Source: Williamsia limnetica (GTDB lineage: Bacteria; Actinomycetota; Actinomycetes; Mycobacteriales; Mycobacteriaceae). Taken from it: DNA of 64,000 nt. Positions 1 to 8,715 of the stretch are shown here, piece after piece; positions within the stretch are counted from its first letter, which is position 1, and each line of letters starts with the position of its first letter. The position numbers and the translations under genes were made by a program. The stretch spans positions 1 to 64,000 of the forward strand of contig NZ_QJSP01000014.1 in assembly GCF_003217475.1 (NCBI RefSeq), read 5' to 3'. Under the pieces are notes generated by a model. The model was not told the origin of the DNA, did no database searches, and saw nothing but the letters and a program-made list of their open reading frames with translations.

Positions 1-88
1 CGGTCCCATTCCGAACCCGGAAGCTAAGCCCACCAGCGCCAATGGTACTGCACCCTAATCAGTGTGGGAGAGTAGGACACCGCCGAAC
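1..88 (+). rRNA. rrf: 5S ribosomal RNA, 3' part (5' end outside window)
   Basis: The window opens inside a 5S rRNA gene. The stretch matches the conserved actinobacterial 5S 3' half, including CCGAACCCGGAAGCTAAG near the start and GTGGGAGAGTAGGACACCGC at about 63-82. The mature end is estimated at about 88, just before a strong hairpin. It is presumably the last gene of an rrn operon. The neighbouring nucS block fits the M. tuberculosis layout, where the rRNA operon lies a few genes upstream of Rv1321. Confidence 0.93.
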
Positions 89-96
89 ACAATTTC

Positions 97-132
97 CATT
101 GAAGGCCCCTCATTCGTGAGGGGCCTTCAATG
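97..132 (+). terminator. Terminator hairpin of the rRNA operon
   Basis: A perfect 16-bp stem (97-112 with 117-132) closes on a TTCG tetraloop about 9 nt after the 5S end. There is no T-tract, which is common in high-G+C actinobacteria. It separates the rRNA operon from the glutaminase gene starting 38 nt later. Confidence 0.88.
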
Positions 133-169
133 CGTTGTAGGCCAGATGTGCCTCGAGGTCGAGCGTGCA

Positions 170-1579
170 GTGTTAGATGAACGCATGTCATCCCTCGTTG
201 CCGGTCCTTCACTGGTGGAGTCTTACCTGGAGCACATACGCAATACCTGCCTGGTCGGTACTGACGGCGATCTCGCTGACTACATCCCGGAACTCGCGCG
301 GGTGGACCCGACGAAGTTCGGGCTGTCTCTTGCTCTGCACGACGGGTATGTGTACTCGATCGCCGACGCCGATATCGGGTTCACGATCCAGTCGGTATCG
401 AAGCCGTTGACCTACGCGCTCGCGTTGACACACAAGGGATTCGATCAGGTAGACGATCGGATCGGTGTGGAGCCGTCCGGCGAGGCGTTCAACGAGATCA
501 GCGTGGACAGCAAGCGCCGCCCCCGCAATCCCATGATCAACGCCGGCGCGATCCTGTCGGCGTCGATGCTGTTGGAGGTCGAGCCCGATGTGGATCTGGC
601 GTTCGCGGAATTGCTCGAGTTCTACTCCGCGTGCGCAGGTCGGCAGCTCGCTCTCGACTCAGAGGTTTACGAGTCCGAGATGCGCAGTGGCGCCCGCAAT
701 CGCGCCATCGCCTACATGCTCCAGAGCTTCGGCGTCCTGCACGCCTCTGTGGAAGCCTCGATCGACCTGTATTTCCGGCAGTGTTCGCTGGTGGTGACGA
801 CAGACGACCTCGCCGTGATCGGCGGAACGCTCGCCAACGGTGGCGTCAATCCGCGGACCGGCCGACGGGCGGTCGGGCAGGCCGTTGTGCAGCGGGTGTT
901 GAGCGTGATGACCACCTGCGGTATGTACGACGGGGCGGGCGACTGGGTCACCACCGTGGGACTGCCGGCGAAGAGCGGGGTCGGGGGTGGGATCATGGCT
1001 GTGCTTCCCGGCCAGCTCGGTATCGGTGTGTACTCGCCCTTGCTCGACGAACATGGGAACAGCGTTCGAGGTGTGGCCGCATGTAAGCGGCTGTCGGCCG
1101 ATCTCGGATTGCACATGTTCAACGTCGCCAGGGAGAGCCGGGTGACCGTGAGGTCGTTCCACACCGCCGCTGAACTCGATATCGACACCGACCGTACCGA
1201 CGCCGAACGCCGATACCTACGTGGAAAACGGGACCGGATCAGGATCTTCGAATTGCAGGGCGACCTCACCTTCTCCGGTACCGAGAGTGTGTTGCGGCGT
1301 TTGCGTGCCACCGCAAAGGAGTTCGAGGTCGCAATCTTGGACATGACACGGGTAGACCATGTCGATCAGGTGTCGCGGTCGATGTTCGTCGGTGCCAGTC
1401 GCAACCTGAAAGGTGTCCAGCGGAGCGCGGTCATCGTGGATCCGGACGGTGTCGTCGTTCGCCGCAGTGCCCATCGCACTGAACCAGGGCCAGGTATCGA
1501 GTTTGTGGTGACCACCATGGCCGAGGCGGTGGCCCGTGCGGAGGACTTCCTGCTCAAGCTGGCAGTGGAAGGGTCCTAA
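170..1579 (+). CDS. glsA: Glutaminase with C-terminal STAS domain
   Basis: Cytosolic serine-dependent glutaminase (beta-lactamase-like fold) converting L-glutamine to glutamate and ammonia. From GTG 170 the catalytic S75-x-x-K78 lies in IQSVSK, and the conserved NPMINAGAI block follows about 45 residues later. The glutaminase domain spans about residues 15-330. The last ~110 residues resemble a STAS domain (RIRIFELQGDLTFSG), as in other actinobacterial glutaminase-STAS fusions, where it may regulate activity. GTG 170 is chosen because GAGGT (155-159) lies at good spacing; ATG 185 is the alternative. It directly follows the rRNA terminator, and its stop overlaps the convergent Nudix gene by 3 bp. 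Confidence 0.9.
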   Translation: MLDERMSSLVAGPSLVESYLEHIRNTCLVGTDGDLADYIPELARVDPTKFGLSLALHDGYVYSIADADIGFTIQSVSKPLTYALALTHKGFDQVDDRIGVEPSGEAFNEISVDSKRRPRNPMINAGAILSASMLLEVEPDVDLAFAELLEFYSACAGRQLALDSEVYESEMRSGARNRAIAYMLQSFGVLHASVEASIDLYFRQCSLVVTTDDLAVIGGTLANGGVNPRTGRRAVGQAVVQRVLSVMTTCGMYDGAGDWVTTVGLPAKSGVGGGIMAVLPGQLGIGVYSPLLDEHGNSVRGVAACKRLSADLGLHMFNVARESRVTVRSFHTAAELDIDTDRTDAERRYLRGKRDRIRIFELQGDLTFSGTESVLRRLRATAKEFEVAILDMTRVDHVDQVSRSMFVGASRNLKGVQRSAVIVDPDGVVVRRSAHRTEPGPGIEFVVTTMAEAVARAEDFLLKLAVEGS

Positions 1580-2121
1580 CGAAGTGTCGAGTCGAACGCC
1601 GACAGCAAGGTGAGTGCCGCGAGGGTCTGAGCATCGCAGATCTGCCCGGATGCAACTGCTGCCCACACGTCTGCGACCGGCCACCACCGAGCGTCCATGT
1701 CCTGTTCCTCGTGTTCGCGCGCGGGAGGACCCGGTGAGAGCCTCTCGGCCAGGAACACTGCCTGCCGTTGGCTGCTGAAACCCGGTGCCACATCCACGGA
1801 TCCGATCTGGATCAGCGCTTCGGCACGCAATCCGGTCTCTTCTGCGAGCTCCCTCACAGCAAGCTCTTGCGGAGGCAGACTCTGTCGGTCAGGCGCGGTG
1901 CCTGCAGGGAATTCCCAACGGCGGGCACCGACCGCGTACCGGAACTGTTCGACGAGGTACAGCCGCCCATCATCGCGTGGGATGACGATCACGCCGGCCG
2001 GCTTGTCGATGACGCTGTAGATGCCCGGGCTGCCGTCGGCCCGCACGATCTCGTCCTCCCGCAGAGACAGCCACGGATTGGCGTAGATATCGGTTGAGGA
2101 CACTCGCTTGATCGACACCAC
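1576..2121 (-). CDS. Nudix hydrolase, ADP-ribose pyrophosphatase-like
   Basis: Predicted to hydrolyse ADP-ribose or a related nucleoside diphosphate derivative to AMP and sugar phosphate. The Nudix core RELAEETGL is present, preceded by the WEFPAG strand typical of ADP-ribose pyrophosphatases. The first half of the box is stretched (Gly to Arg-Glu distance longer than the GX5EX7RE rule), so substrate is uncertain. GTG 2121 or 2118 gives an N-terminus beginning near [16 protein letters not shown]; a GTG at 2172 would add 17 low-complexity residues. It is divergent from nucS, about 70 bp away, and converges on the glutaminase gene. Confidence 0.85.
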   Translation of the reverse strand: MVSIKRVSSTDIYANPWLSLREDEIVRADGSPGIYSVIDKPAGVIVIPRDDGRLYLVEQFRYAVGARRWEFPAGTAPDRQSLPPQELAVRELAEETGLRAEALIQIGSVDVAPGFSSQRQAVFLAERLSPGPPAREHEEQDMDARWWPVADVWAAVASGQICDAQTLAALTLLSAFDSTLR

Positions 2122-2190
2122 ACCAGAATATGGCGCTTGCTCGGCACGGGAGCCGCAGGAGTCCGCCGCCACGGGCCTAAGGTGGACGGC

Positions 2191-2871
2191 GTGCGTCTAG
2201 TCATTGCCGAGTGCCAAGTCGATTACGTGGGGCGGCTCACGGCCCACCTCCCCAGGGCCCGTCGACTCCTGTTGATCAAGTCCGACGGTTCGGTGAGTGT
2301 GCACGCCGACGATCGTGCCTACAAGCCACTGAACTGGATGAGCCCTCCGTGCTGGCTGGTCGAGACCGAACCGGAAAACCCTGACTCTCCTCAACTATGG
2401 ATCGTCACGAACAAAGCGGGTGAAGAACTCCAGATCACGATCTTCGGTGTGGAACACGACTCGAGCCATGAACTCGGCCTCGATCCGGGACTGATCAAAG
2501 ACGGCGTGGAAGCACATCTGCAGGAATTGCTCGCCGAGCATGTCGAGACACTCGGTAGCGGCTACTCATTGGTCAGACGTGAATACATGACCGCCATCGG
2601 GCCGGTGGATCTGCTGTGCCGTGATGCCGACGGCGTTTCGGTCGCCGTCGAGATCAAACGTCGCGGAGAGATCGACGGTGTCGAGCAGTTGACCCGGTAC
2701 CTCGAACTGATGAACCGCGACCCGCTGCTTGCGCCGGTGCAGGGTGTGTTCGCCGCCCAGCAGATCAAGCCCCAGGCGAAAACGCTGGCCAAGGATCGAG
2801 GGATCCGCTGTGTGACACTCGATTACGACAAGCTCCGGGGAACCGAGAGCACCGAGTTCAAGCTCTTCTGA
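2191..2871 (+). CDS. nucS: Mismatch-specific endonuclease NucS
   Basis: NucS/EndoMS makes double-strand cuts at mismatches and is the core of non-canonical mismatch repair in actinobacteria that lack MutS and MutL. The 226-residue product matches the Rv1321 pattern closely: N-terminal DNA-binding domain beginning [20 protein letters not shown], the invariant [11 protein letters not shown] block, and a C-terminal nuclease domain with GPVDLL and VAVEIKRRG (D...E-x-K metal site). GTG 2191 has AAGGTGG six bases upstream and matches the family N-terminus. The last residues FKLF form a hydrophobic tail, which could be a sliding-clamp contact (inference). Confidence 0.96.
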   Translation: MRLVIAECQVDYVGRLTAHLPRARRLLLIKSDGSVSVHADDRAYKPLNWMSPPCWLVETEPENPDSPQLWIVTNKAGEELQITIFGVEHDSSHELGLDPGLIKDGVEAHLQELLAEHVETLGSGYSLVRREYMTAIGPVDLLCRDADGVSVAVEIKRRGEIDGVEQLTRYLELMNRDPLLAPVQGVFAAQQIKPQAKTLAKDRGIRCVTLDYDKLRGTESTEFKLF

Positions 2872-2889
2872 AGCCGAGGCGGAACATCA

Positions 2890-3132
2890 GTGGAGATCAT
2901 CGAGTCGGGACCGGACGGGTATGACCACTATGTCCGTCCGATCAGCGGCCAGCGCGCGGTCAAAGAATATCGGTGCCCCGGCTGCAATCAGGTGATCTTC
3001 GCCCATACGCCGCACGTCGTCGTGTGGCCGGCAGACGACTACGGTGGCGGCAGCCTGGTCGCCGAACGCAGACATTGGCACACCGGCTGCTGGCGCCGCC
3101 GGAGGAACGTCGCTAACGGTAAGAGGCGCTGA
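2890..3132 (+). CDS. Small conserved zinc-ribbon-like protein
   Basis: An 80-residue protein, 18 nt after nucS, so probably cotranscribed. It has a CPGC pair (YRCPGCNQVI) followed by a His/Cys-rich second half (RHWHTGCWRRRR) that could complete a single zinc ribbon; the tail is very basic. The position equals that of a small hypothetical gene following nucS in related genomes. Function is not recognised; a nucleic-acid-binding role is plausible from the basic, zinc-ribbon character only. Its last 20 bp overlap the convergent DivIVA-like gene. Confidence 0.75.
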   Translation: MEIIESGPDGYDHYVRPISGQRAVKEYRCPGCNQVIFAHTPHVVVWPADDYGGGSLVAERRHWHTGCWRRRRNVANGKRR

Positions 3133-4171
3133 TCTCTTCTGCGGCGTCGTCCACGTCGTCCACGTCGTCCACGTCGTCGGCTTCGGCCTCTGCGGTGCTC
3201 GCCTCCGCCGAGTCCTCAGCGCCCGTGTCAGAACTCTCCGAGGTCGCCTGCGACCTCGACTTGTGAAGCAGCGCGTTGTCGGACAGTTCCTTGTTCAAGA
3301 GCCCGGTGGTGTCGGGATCGAGTAGGTCCGGCTCGGATTCGGCTTCGGCGAGCAATTGCGGGACCTCGTCGAGTTGACTGCGGATCTCGCTGAGTTGAGC
3401 CAACATCCGACTCCGCAGAACCCGAATCTGCTCGGTGACCTCCTGCGCGCGAGTGACCCGCTCGGTGGCCGCCGACGCCGCGCGCTGCCGCGTGCTCTCC
3501 GCCTCCGCGCGTGCGGTGTCTAGACGCTCTTTGGCCTCTGCCTTGCTGCTGCGGTCGAGTTCCTTCGCCTGCTCGAGCGCCTCGGAGCGCCTGGCGGCCA
3601 TCGTCAGGTCGAAATCTTCCTGAATCCGCTCACGATTGCTCTGTGCGCGGGCATCGAGTTCCTCGGCCTGCGCGGTGGCCTCGGCGATGATGCGCTGGGC
3701 CTCGGCATGGGCGGCGCTCATGGTGGCCTCGTGCTCCGCTTCCATCGCCTCACGTCGACGCGTCATCTCCTCGCGCTGGCGGGCGATCTCGTCGCGGTGC
3801 TCCTGCGCCTCTTGGCGAGCGATCGAAAGAGTCTCCGCAGCCTCGGCCTCCGAACGGGCACGGATCTCGGAAGCCTCATCGGAGGCCAACCGGAGCATGC
3901 TCGATACCCGCTCGCTCATGCCCTGCACCGTGGTCGGTGGGACGGAGAGCTTGTTGACCTCTCGGCGCAGATCGTCGATCTCGTCGCGCGCGATCTCGAG
4001 ATTGTCCGCGAGCTCACGTGCATTCGCAGTCGCGGCATCCCGATCTGCCGCGATCACCCGCATCTCGGCATCGAAACGACGGAAGAAGTCGTTGACCTGA
4101 TCACGGTCGTACCCGCGCATGACGGTGGCAAAAGGCAAGCCGGAAGCGGAAGTGGCCTCGTGGTTTGGCAT
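3113..4171 (-). CDS. DivIVA-like coiled-coil protein
   Basis: A 352-residue protein of the DivIVA/Wag31/SepIVA type, expected at the inner face of the membrane in polar growth or septation. Residues 1-60 carry a DivIVA-like N-terminus (LPFATVMRGYDRDQVNDFF). About residues 70-275 are an almost uninterrupted coiled coil rich in Glu, Ala, Arg and Gln. The tail is acidic and disordered, with a DDVDDVDDVDD repeat encoded by a 9-bp DNA repeat. ATG 4171 starts the conserved N-terminus; an upstream GTG would add an unrelated stretch. Which paralogue it corresponds to cannot be settled by eye. Confidence 0.85.
   Translation of the reverse strand: MPNHEATSASGLPFATVMRGYDRDQVNDFFRRFDAEMRVIAADRDAATANARELADNLEIARDEIDDLRREVNKLSVPPTTVQGMSERVSSMLRLASDEASEIRARSEAEAAETLSIARQEAQEHRDEIARQREEMTRRREAMEAEHEATMSAAHAEAQRIIAEATAQAEELDARAQSNRERIQEDFDLTMAARRSEALEQAKELDRSSKAEAKERLDTARAEAESTRQRAASAATERVTRAQEVTEQIRVLRSRMLAQLSEIRSQLDEVPQLLAEAESEPDLLDPDTTGLLNKELSDNALLHKSRSQATSESSDTGAEDSAEASTAEAEADDVDDVDDVDDAAEEISASYR
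3146..3178. repeat. 9-bp tandem repeat (about 3.7 copies)
   Basis: The unit gtcgtccac is repeated perfectly at 3146-3154, 3155-3163 and 3164-3172, followed by a partial copy. It lies in the 3' end of the DivIVA-like gene and, being a multiple of three, encodes the Val-Asp-Asp repeat of the acidic tail. Copy-number change by slippage would keep the frame. Confidence 0.9.
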
Positions 4172-4272
4172 GGTCGCGATTTTACGCTGCCGAAACCCCC
4201 ACACCTGCCACGACGGCCCGCCCGGCGCCGAGGAGTTACCGTGCTGCAACCATCACGTCGGGCGAGTCCGGG

Positions 4273-4755
4273 TCAGTGGGGATCGGCGGCAGGCTCCACC
4301 AGTTCGAGCAGAACGCCGCCCGCGTCTTTGGGGTGGATGAAGTTGATGCGAGAGTTCGCGGTGCCGCGGCGAGGGGCGTCGTAGAGCACTCGGATGCCGT
4401 TCGCGACCAGACGGCGGGTCACTTCCTCGACGTCGGTGACGCGCACCGCCATCTGCTGCAGACCCGGGCCGTTGCGATCGATGAACTTCGCGATGGTGGA
4501 GGTCTCGTCGATGGGGGACAGCAACTGGATCAGCGCATGTGACTTCTCGGCGCCCTCTGGGCCGACCATGGCCTCCACGACGCCCTGGGCCTCATTGGTC
4601 TCCTGGTGCAGGGTGACCAGGCCAAGGTTCTCGAGGTACCAGGCCTTTGCCGCGTCGAGGTCCGGGACGGCGATGCCCACGTGATCGATCGCGGTGACCA
4701 GATCGCCGATGGCGCTCAGCGTCGCTGACTGGGGGTTCTGTTCAGAGGCACTCAT
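4273..4755 (-). CDS. mce: Methylmalonyl-CoA epimerase
   Basis: Glyoxalase/VOC-fold enzyme interconverting (S)- and (R)-methylmalonyl-CoA in propionate and odd-chain lipid metabolism. The 160-residue protein has two VOC repeats. Likely metal ligands are H25 (DHVGIAV), Q101 (GLQQMAVRV, where many family members have His) and E151 (LLELVEP). It corresponds to Rv1322A by sequence and position. It is divergent from the thiolase gene, with a 113-bp intergenic region. The product class is confident; the exact substrate rests on family resemblance. Confidence 0.92.
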   Translation of the reverse strand: MSASEQNPQSATLSAIGDLVTAIDHVGIAVPDLDAAKAWYLENLGLVTLHQETNEAQGVVEAMVGPEGAEKSHALIQLLSPIDETSTIAKFIDRNGPGLQQMAVRVTDVEEVTRRLVANGIRVLYDAPRRGTANSRINFIHPKDAGGVLLELVEPAADPH

Positions 4756-4868
4756 GGTCTAAAGGTAGCGTTGGGGGAGGCCATTACACCATTCAGCCAC
4801 TGGCCGGGACGCTTTTGCTCCCGGTTGCCGGAGAACTCCGGCGGTATTGTCAAGAGAGGTCAGAAGAG

Positions 4869-6056
4869 ATGTCGACGTCGGTAATCGTGTCGGGAGCGCG
4901 CACCCCCATCGGGAGATTGATGGGTTCGCTCAAGGATTTCAGCGCTGTGGACCTGGGCGCGATCGCCATTCGCGGCGCACTCGAGAAGGGTAACGTTCCC
5001 GCCTCTGAGGTCGAGTACGTGATCATGGGCCAGGTGCTGGGTGCCGGTGCCGGGCAGATGCCTGCGAAGCAGACTGCGGTCAAGGCCGGAATCGGCTGGG
5101 ACGTACCGGCTCTGACCATCAACAAGATGTGCCTGTCCGGGATCGACGCGATCGCCCTGGCCGACCAGCTCATCCGGGCCGGCGAGTTCGAGTGTGTCGT
5201 CGCCGGTGGCCAGGAGTCGATGACGCAGGCGCCGCACATCCTTCCGGGCAGCCGCGGCGGCTTCAAGTACGGCAATACCGAGCTGGTCGACCACATGGCA
5301 TATGACGGGCTGCACGATCCCTTCACCGACCAGGCCATGGGAGCTCTCACCGAGCAGCAGAACGACGTCGAGAAGTTCACCCGTGCGCAGCAGGACGAGT
5401 TCGCCGCCCAGTCGCATCAGCGTGCGGCCACCGCGTGGAAGAACGGCGTCTTCGCCGACGAGGTCGTGCCCGTGAGCATCCCGCAGCGCAAAGGTGATCC
5501 GATCGAGTTCACCGAGGACGAGGGCATCCGGGCCGACACCACCGCTGATTCGCTCGGGCGACTGCGCCCGGCGTTCCGCAAGGACGGGACGATCACAGCA
5601 GGCAACTCGTCACAGATCTCCGATGGCGCGGCCGCGGTCATCGTGATGAGCAAGAGCAAGGCCGAAGCCCTCGGACTCGAGTGGCTGGCCGAGATCGGAC
5701 CCCACGGCGTCGTCGCCGGCCCCGACTCCACCCTTCAGCACCAGCCCGCCAACGCCATCCGCAAGGCGTGTGGTCGCGCGGGCATCGATCCCAAGGATCT
5801 TGATCTCCTGGAGATCAACGAGGCCTTCGCCGCAGTCGGTCTGTCGTCGGCCGCCGAGCTCGGCGTCGACGAGAGCAAGGTCAACGTGAACGGTGGCGCG
5901 ATCGCAGTCGGACACCCGATCGGTGTGTCCGGAGCGCGGATCACGCTGCACCTCGCACTGGAACTGGCCAGGCGGGGCGGTGGCACGGGCGCTGCTGCGC
6001 TGTGTGGCGCCGGCGGACAGGGCGATGCCCTCGTCATCACGGTGCCCGCCAAGTGA
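4869..6056 (+). CDS. fadA4: Acetyl-CoA acetyltransferase (thiolase)
   Basis: Biosynthetic-type thiolase condensing or cleaving acetoacetyl-CoA. The 395-residue protein carries the acyl-accepting C88 (NKMCLSG), the H349 motif GHPIG and the second catalytic C379 ([11 protein letters not shown]), all expected for family II thiolases. ATG 4869 follows an AGAGAGG ribosome-binding site. It is the positional equivalent of Rv1323 (fadA4), next to the epimerase as in mycobacteria. Its stop overlaps the GTG of the DUF3817 gene (GTGA), which implies translational coupling. Confidence 0.95.
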   Translation: MSTSVIVSGARTPIGRLMGSLKDFSAVDLGAIAIRGALEKGNVPASEVEYVIMGQVLGAGAGQMPAKQTAVKAGIGWDVPALTINKMCLSGIDAIALADQLIRAGEFECVVAGGQESMTQAPHILPGSRGGFKYGNTELVDHMAYDGLHDPFTDQAMGALTEQQNDVEKFTRAQQDEFAAQSHQRAATAWKNGVFADEVVPVSIPQRKGDPIEFTEDEGIRADTTADSLGRLRPAFRKDGTITAGNSSQISDGAAAVIVMSKSKAEALGLEWLAEIGPHGVVAGPDSTLQHQPANAIRKACGRAGIDPKDLDLLEINEAFAAVGLSSAAELGVDESKVNVNGGAIAVGHPIGVSGARITLHLALELARRGGGTGAAALCGAGGQGDALVITVPAK

Positions 6057-6406
6057 GCGCGTCGGCAACAGCAGTGCTGTTTCGTATCGTCGCCATCGCC
6101 GAGGCCATCACCTGGCTGGCGCTCCTGATCGCCATGTTCTTCAAGTGGGTTCTGGGCCACGAGGAAGCAGTTGCCGTGCCGGGCATGGTGCACGGCATCG
6201 TGTTCGTCGTCTACCTCGTCGTGACCGTGTACACCGCGCTGCGGTTGCGGTGGAATGCCACCTCGACCAAACAGATGCTCACCATCACGGCAGTGGCGCT
6301 GGTCGCCAGCATCCCGCCGTTCGGCACCCTCGTATTCGAGTGGTGGGCGCAGCGCAACGGGCGCCTCACCGACGCGGGCAACACGTCGAAGGCTGCCATC
6401 TCCTGA
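6053..6406 (+). CDS. DUF3817 integral membrane protein
   Basis: A 117-residue protein with three predicted membrane segments (about 8-27, 42-62 and 75-95), of the DUF3817 family. Function is unknown. GTG 6053 overlaps the thiolase stop by 4 bp and fits the start of the hydrophobic profile. A second DUF3817 gene lies at 26259-26618 in this window. The C-terminal FEWWAQRNG stretch parallels FWVEHKR in the paralogue. Confidence 0.88.
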   Translation: MSASATAVLFRIVAIAEAITWLALLIAMFFKWVLGHEEAVAVPGMVHGIVFVVYLVVTVYTALRLRWNATSTKQMLTITAVALVASIPPFGTLVFEWWAQRNGRLTDAGNTSKAAIS

Positions 6407-6444
6407 CAACATCCCCGGTCACCGCCACCCATCCGCACCCTCGG

Positions 6445-7665
6445 GTGCGGGTGGCGGTGTCGGGGATCTTTGCCCTCAACGGGCTGCTCGCTGCCATGTG
6501 GGTCGCTCACATCCCGGTCATCCAGTCGCGGACCGGCGTGGACCACGCCACCCTCGGTGGCCTGTTGCTGGTGCTCGGCGGGTCCGCGTTCATCGGTATG
6601 CAGGTGATGGGCCCGCTCACCGACAGATTCGGGTCTCGATTTCCGACCGTCATCAGTGCGATGGCTCTGTCCGGGGCCATCGTCCTGCCGGGACTGGCCA
6701 CCGGGACAACGTCGTTGGCGGTCGCTCTGGTGGCCTTCGGCTTCTGCAACGGAGCTCTCGACGTCTGTATGAACTCGCAGGCGGTTCTCACCGAGCGCGC
6801 TTACGGCCGCCCGATCATGTCGTCTTTCCACGGATTTTTCTCGGTCGGGGGCCTTGTCGGGTCGGGAGTCGTGGCGGCCACGGTGGCGACCGACGTCCCC
6901 CTGCCCGCGACCCTGCTCGCCTGCTGTGTGCTCGGCGTCGGGACGGCGCTGCTGCTGGCACGGTCCCTGCTCGCAGGACGACCGGGTGATGGGCGGTCGC
7001 AGGCCCAGATCGTCGCGGATGGGCCAGAGCGCAAACCGTGGGGCCGTATCGCCCTGCTGGCGGCAGTGGCTTTCAGCGTGATGCTCGCCGAGGGCACCGC
7101 CTACGACTGGAGTGCTCTGCATCTTGTCGAGCGTTTCGATCAACCCGAGGCGATGGGCGCCGTCGCGTTCGGGGCCTTCAGCGCGACGATGGTGATCGCG
7201 AGATTCTCGGCCGACGCCGTGAGCGCCCGGCTGGGTCCGGTGGCCGTCGTTCGGGTGGGGTCACTGGTCGGATTTGCCGGAATCGCTCTGGTCATCTGCT
7301 CTCCGACACCGCTGCTCAGTGTCGCCGGCTGGGCGATCTTCGGTCTCGGCGTGGCCGGGGGAGTGCCGCAACTGTTCACTGCCGCAGGAAATCTCTCGAC
7401 TCGATCGAGCGGTCAGACCATCTCGTTGGTCGTCGGATTCGGGTACGTCGGGATGTTGTCCGGACCGGCCGTCATCGGGCCCGTCAGCCACTGGTGGTCG
7501 CTGGGGTCTGCGCTGTGGCTCGCGGCGGCCGCAATGCTGTTCGCCGCGGTGGCCGCTCCCATCGTCCGGCCGCGCGGCGTCGACGAGGCTGCGCCCCTGT
7601 CAGGTGCTGTTGAAGGGTCGGCTGCCGGCGAAGTGTCAGCTTCTGGCGAACGCCCGCAGACCTGA
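6445..7665 (+). CDS. MFS transporter
   Basis: About 406 residues with roughly 12 hydrophobic segments and the MFS loop 2-3 signature MGPLTDRFGSRFP. A solute or drug exporter is likely, but no substrate can be read from the sequence. The start is uncertain: GTG 6445 or 6451 begins just before the first membrane helix, whereas a CTG at 6403 would overlap the DUF3817 stop. The C-terminal ~35 residues are a non-hydrophobic Ala/Gly/Glu-rich tail. It lies in the same direction as the thiolase and DUF3817 genes and could be cotranscribed. Confidence 0.88.
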   Translation: MRVAVSGIFALNGLLAAMWVAHIPVIQSRTGVDHATLGGLLLVLGGSAFIGMQVMGPLTDRFGSRFPTVISAMALSGAIVLPGLATGTTSLAVALVAFGFCNGALDVCMNSQAVLTERAYGRPIMSSFHGFFSVGGLVGSGVVAATVATDVPLPATLLACCVLGVGTALLLARSLLAGRPGDGRSQAQIVADGPERKPWGRIALLAAVAFSVMLAEGTAYDWSALHLVERFDQPEAMGAVAFGAFSATMVIARFSADAVSARLGPVAVVRVGSLVGFAGIALVICSPTPLLSVAGWAIFGLGVAGGVPQLFTAAGNLSTRSSGQTISLVVGFGYVGMLSGPAVIGPVSHWWSLGSALWLAAAAMLFAAVAAPIVRPRGVDEAAPLSGAVEGSAAGEVSASGERPQT

Positions 7666-7701
7666 GAACCAATCGCTTCGCCGTCGTGCCAAACTGGACT
7701 G

Positions 7702-8679
7702 GTGAGTAGACCGCAACAACGTAAACCCGTTCCCGCCGCCGCGGCCAGAGCAGCCGCCGCGATGTCCGGGGCAGTGGACCTTTCCGTGTTGAAGGAGCGT
7801 GCCGATGCGGGGCGCGCGCAGGCGAATCGACCTGCGGCACCCCCGGCCGGCCGCGCCCCTGCGCCGTCGTCAGGCGGCGCGTTCCCGTCGGTGTACGACG
7901 TCACCGAGGCCGACTTCGAAACCGACGTCGTCGCCCGTTCCGGTCAGGTGCTCGTCCTCGTCGACCTGTGGGCGACCTGGTGTGAGCCGTGCAAACAGCT
8001 CTCGCCGACCCTGGAAGCACTCGCGGCGCAGTCCGGCGGTAGCTGGGTGCTGGCGAAGGTGGACGTCGATGCGAACCCGCGGATCGCGCAGTTGTTCGGA
8101 GTGCAGTCCATCCCGACCGTGGTCGCGATCGTCGCCGGGCAACCGGTGTCGGCCTTCGCAGGGGTGCAACCCGCTGGACAGATCCAGGGTTGGATCGACG
8201 ACATCCTCGCCAAGCACGGGGCGGAACTGACCGGCGCGCCGGCCGCCGAAGGCGCCGAGCCGGAACCGGAGCCCGAGGACCCGCGGATGGTCGCCGCGGA
8301 AAACAAGCTCAACGACGGTGACATCGATGGTGCGCTCGCCGACTACAAGGACATCGCCGCCGCCGAACCCGAGAACGTCGAGGCCGCTTCACTCGTCCGC
8401 AATCTCGAGTTCGTCGCGCGAGCCCAGAAGCACGACGCCGCGACCCTCACCGACGCTGCGCCCGACGACGTCGAGGCCCAGCTCGCGGCGGCCGATATCG
8501 AACTGCTCAACCAGCAGCCCGAAGCCGCGTTCGACCGCATCATCAAGGTGATCTCACGGACTGCGGGCGACGAACGCACCCAGGCCAGGACCAGACTCCT
8601 CGAGCTGTTCGAATTGTTCGATCCGGCCGAGACGTTCGTGGTCGCCGCGCGGCGCAAGCTGGCGACAGCGCTGTACTGA
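7702..8679 (+). CDS. Thioredoxin-TPR protein (Rv1324/CnoX-like)
   Basis: A 325-residue cytosolic protein with an Ala/Pro-rich N-terminal ~65 residues, a thioredoxin domain (about 65-175; active site WCEPCKQ) and a C-terminal tetratricopeptide-like helical region (about 190-325). This matches Rv1324 and the CnoX/YbbN family, in which a thioredoxin domain is fused to TPRs that guard proteins under oxidative stress. Both cysteines of CxxC are present, with Glu for the usual Gly, so redox activity is plausible, unlike E. coli CnoX. GTG 7702 is the start. It converges on the metallopeptidase gene. Confidence 0.92.
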   Translation: MSRPQQRKPVPAAAARAAAAMSGAVDLSVLKERADAGRAQANRPAAPPAGRAPAPSSGGAFPSVYDVTEADFETDVVARSGQVLVLVDLWATWCEPCKQLSPTLEALAAQSGGSWVLAKVDVDANPRIAQLFGVQSIPTVVAIVAGQPVSAFAGVQPAGQIQGWIDDILAKHGAELTGAPAAEGAEPEPEPEDPRMVAAENKLNDGDIDGALADYKDIAAAEPENVEAASLVRNLEFVARAQKHDAATLTDAAPDDVEAQLAAADIELLNQQPEAAFDRIIKVISRTAGDERTQARTRLLELFELFDPAETFVVAARRKLATALY

Positions 8680-8715
8680 GCAGACGGGGCTGCGGTCGAC
8701 AGCCGCATCAGCGCA

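Noticed and set aside
2137-2190. Longer N-terminus for NucS
   Set aside because: Residues before GTG 2191 do not match the conserved NucS start, and the ribosome-binding site fits 2191.
3146-3178. Short regular repeat considered as a CRISPR fragment
   Set aside because: 9-bp units without spacers, in frame inside a coding region; no CRISPR array or cas gene is seen anywhere in the window.
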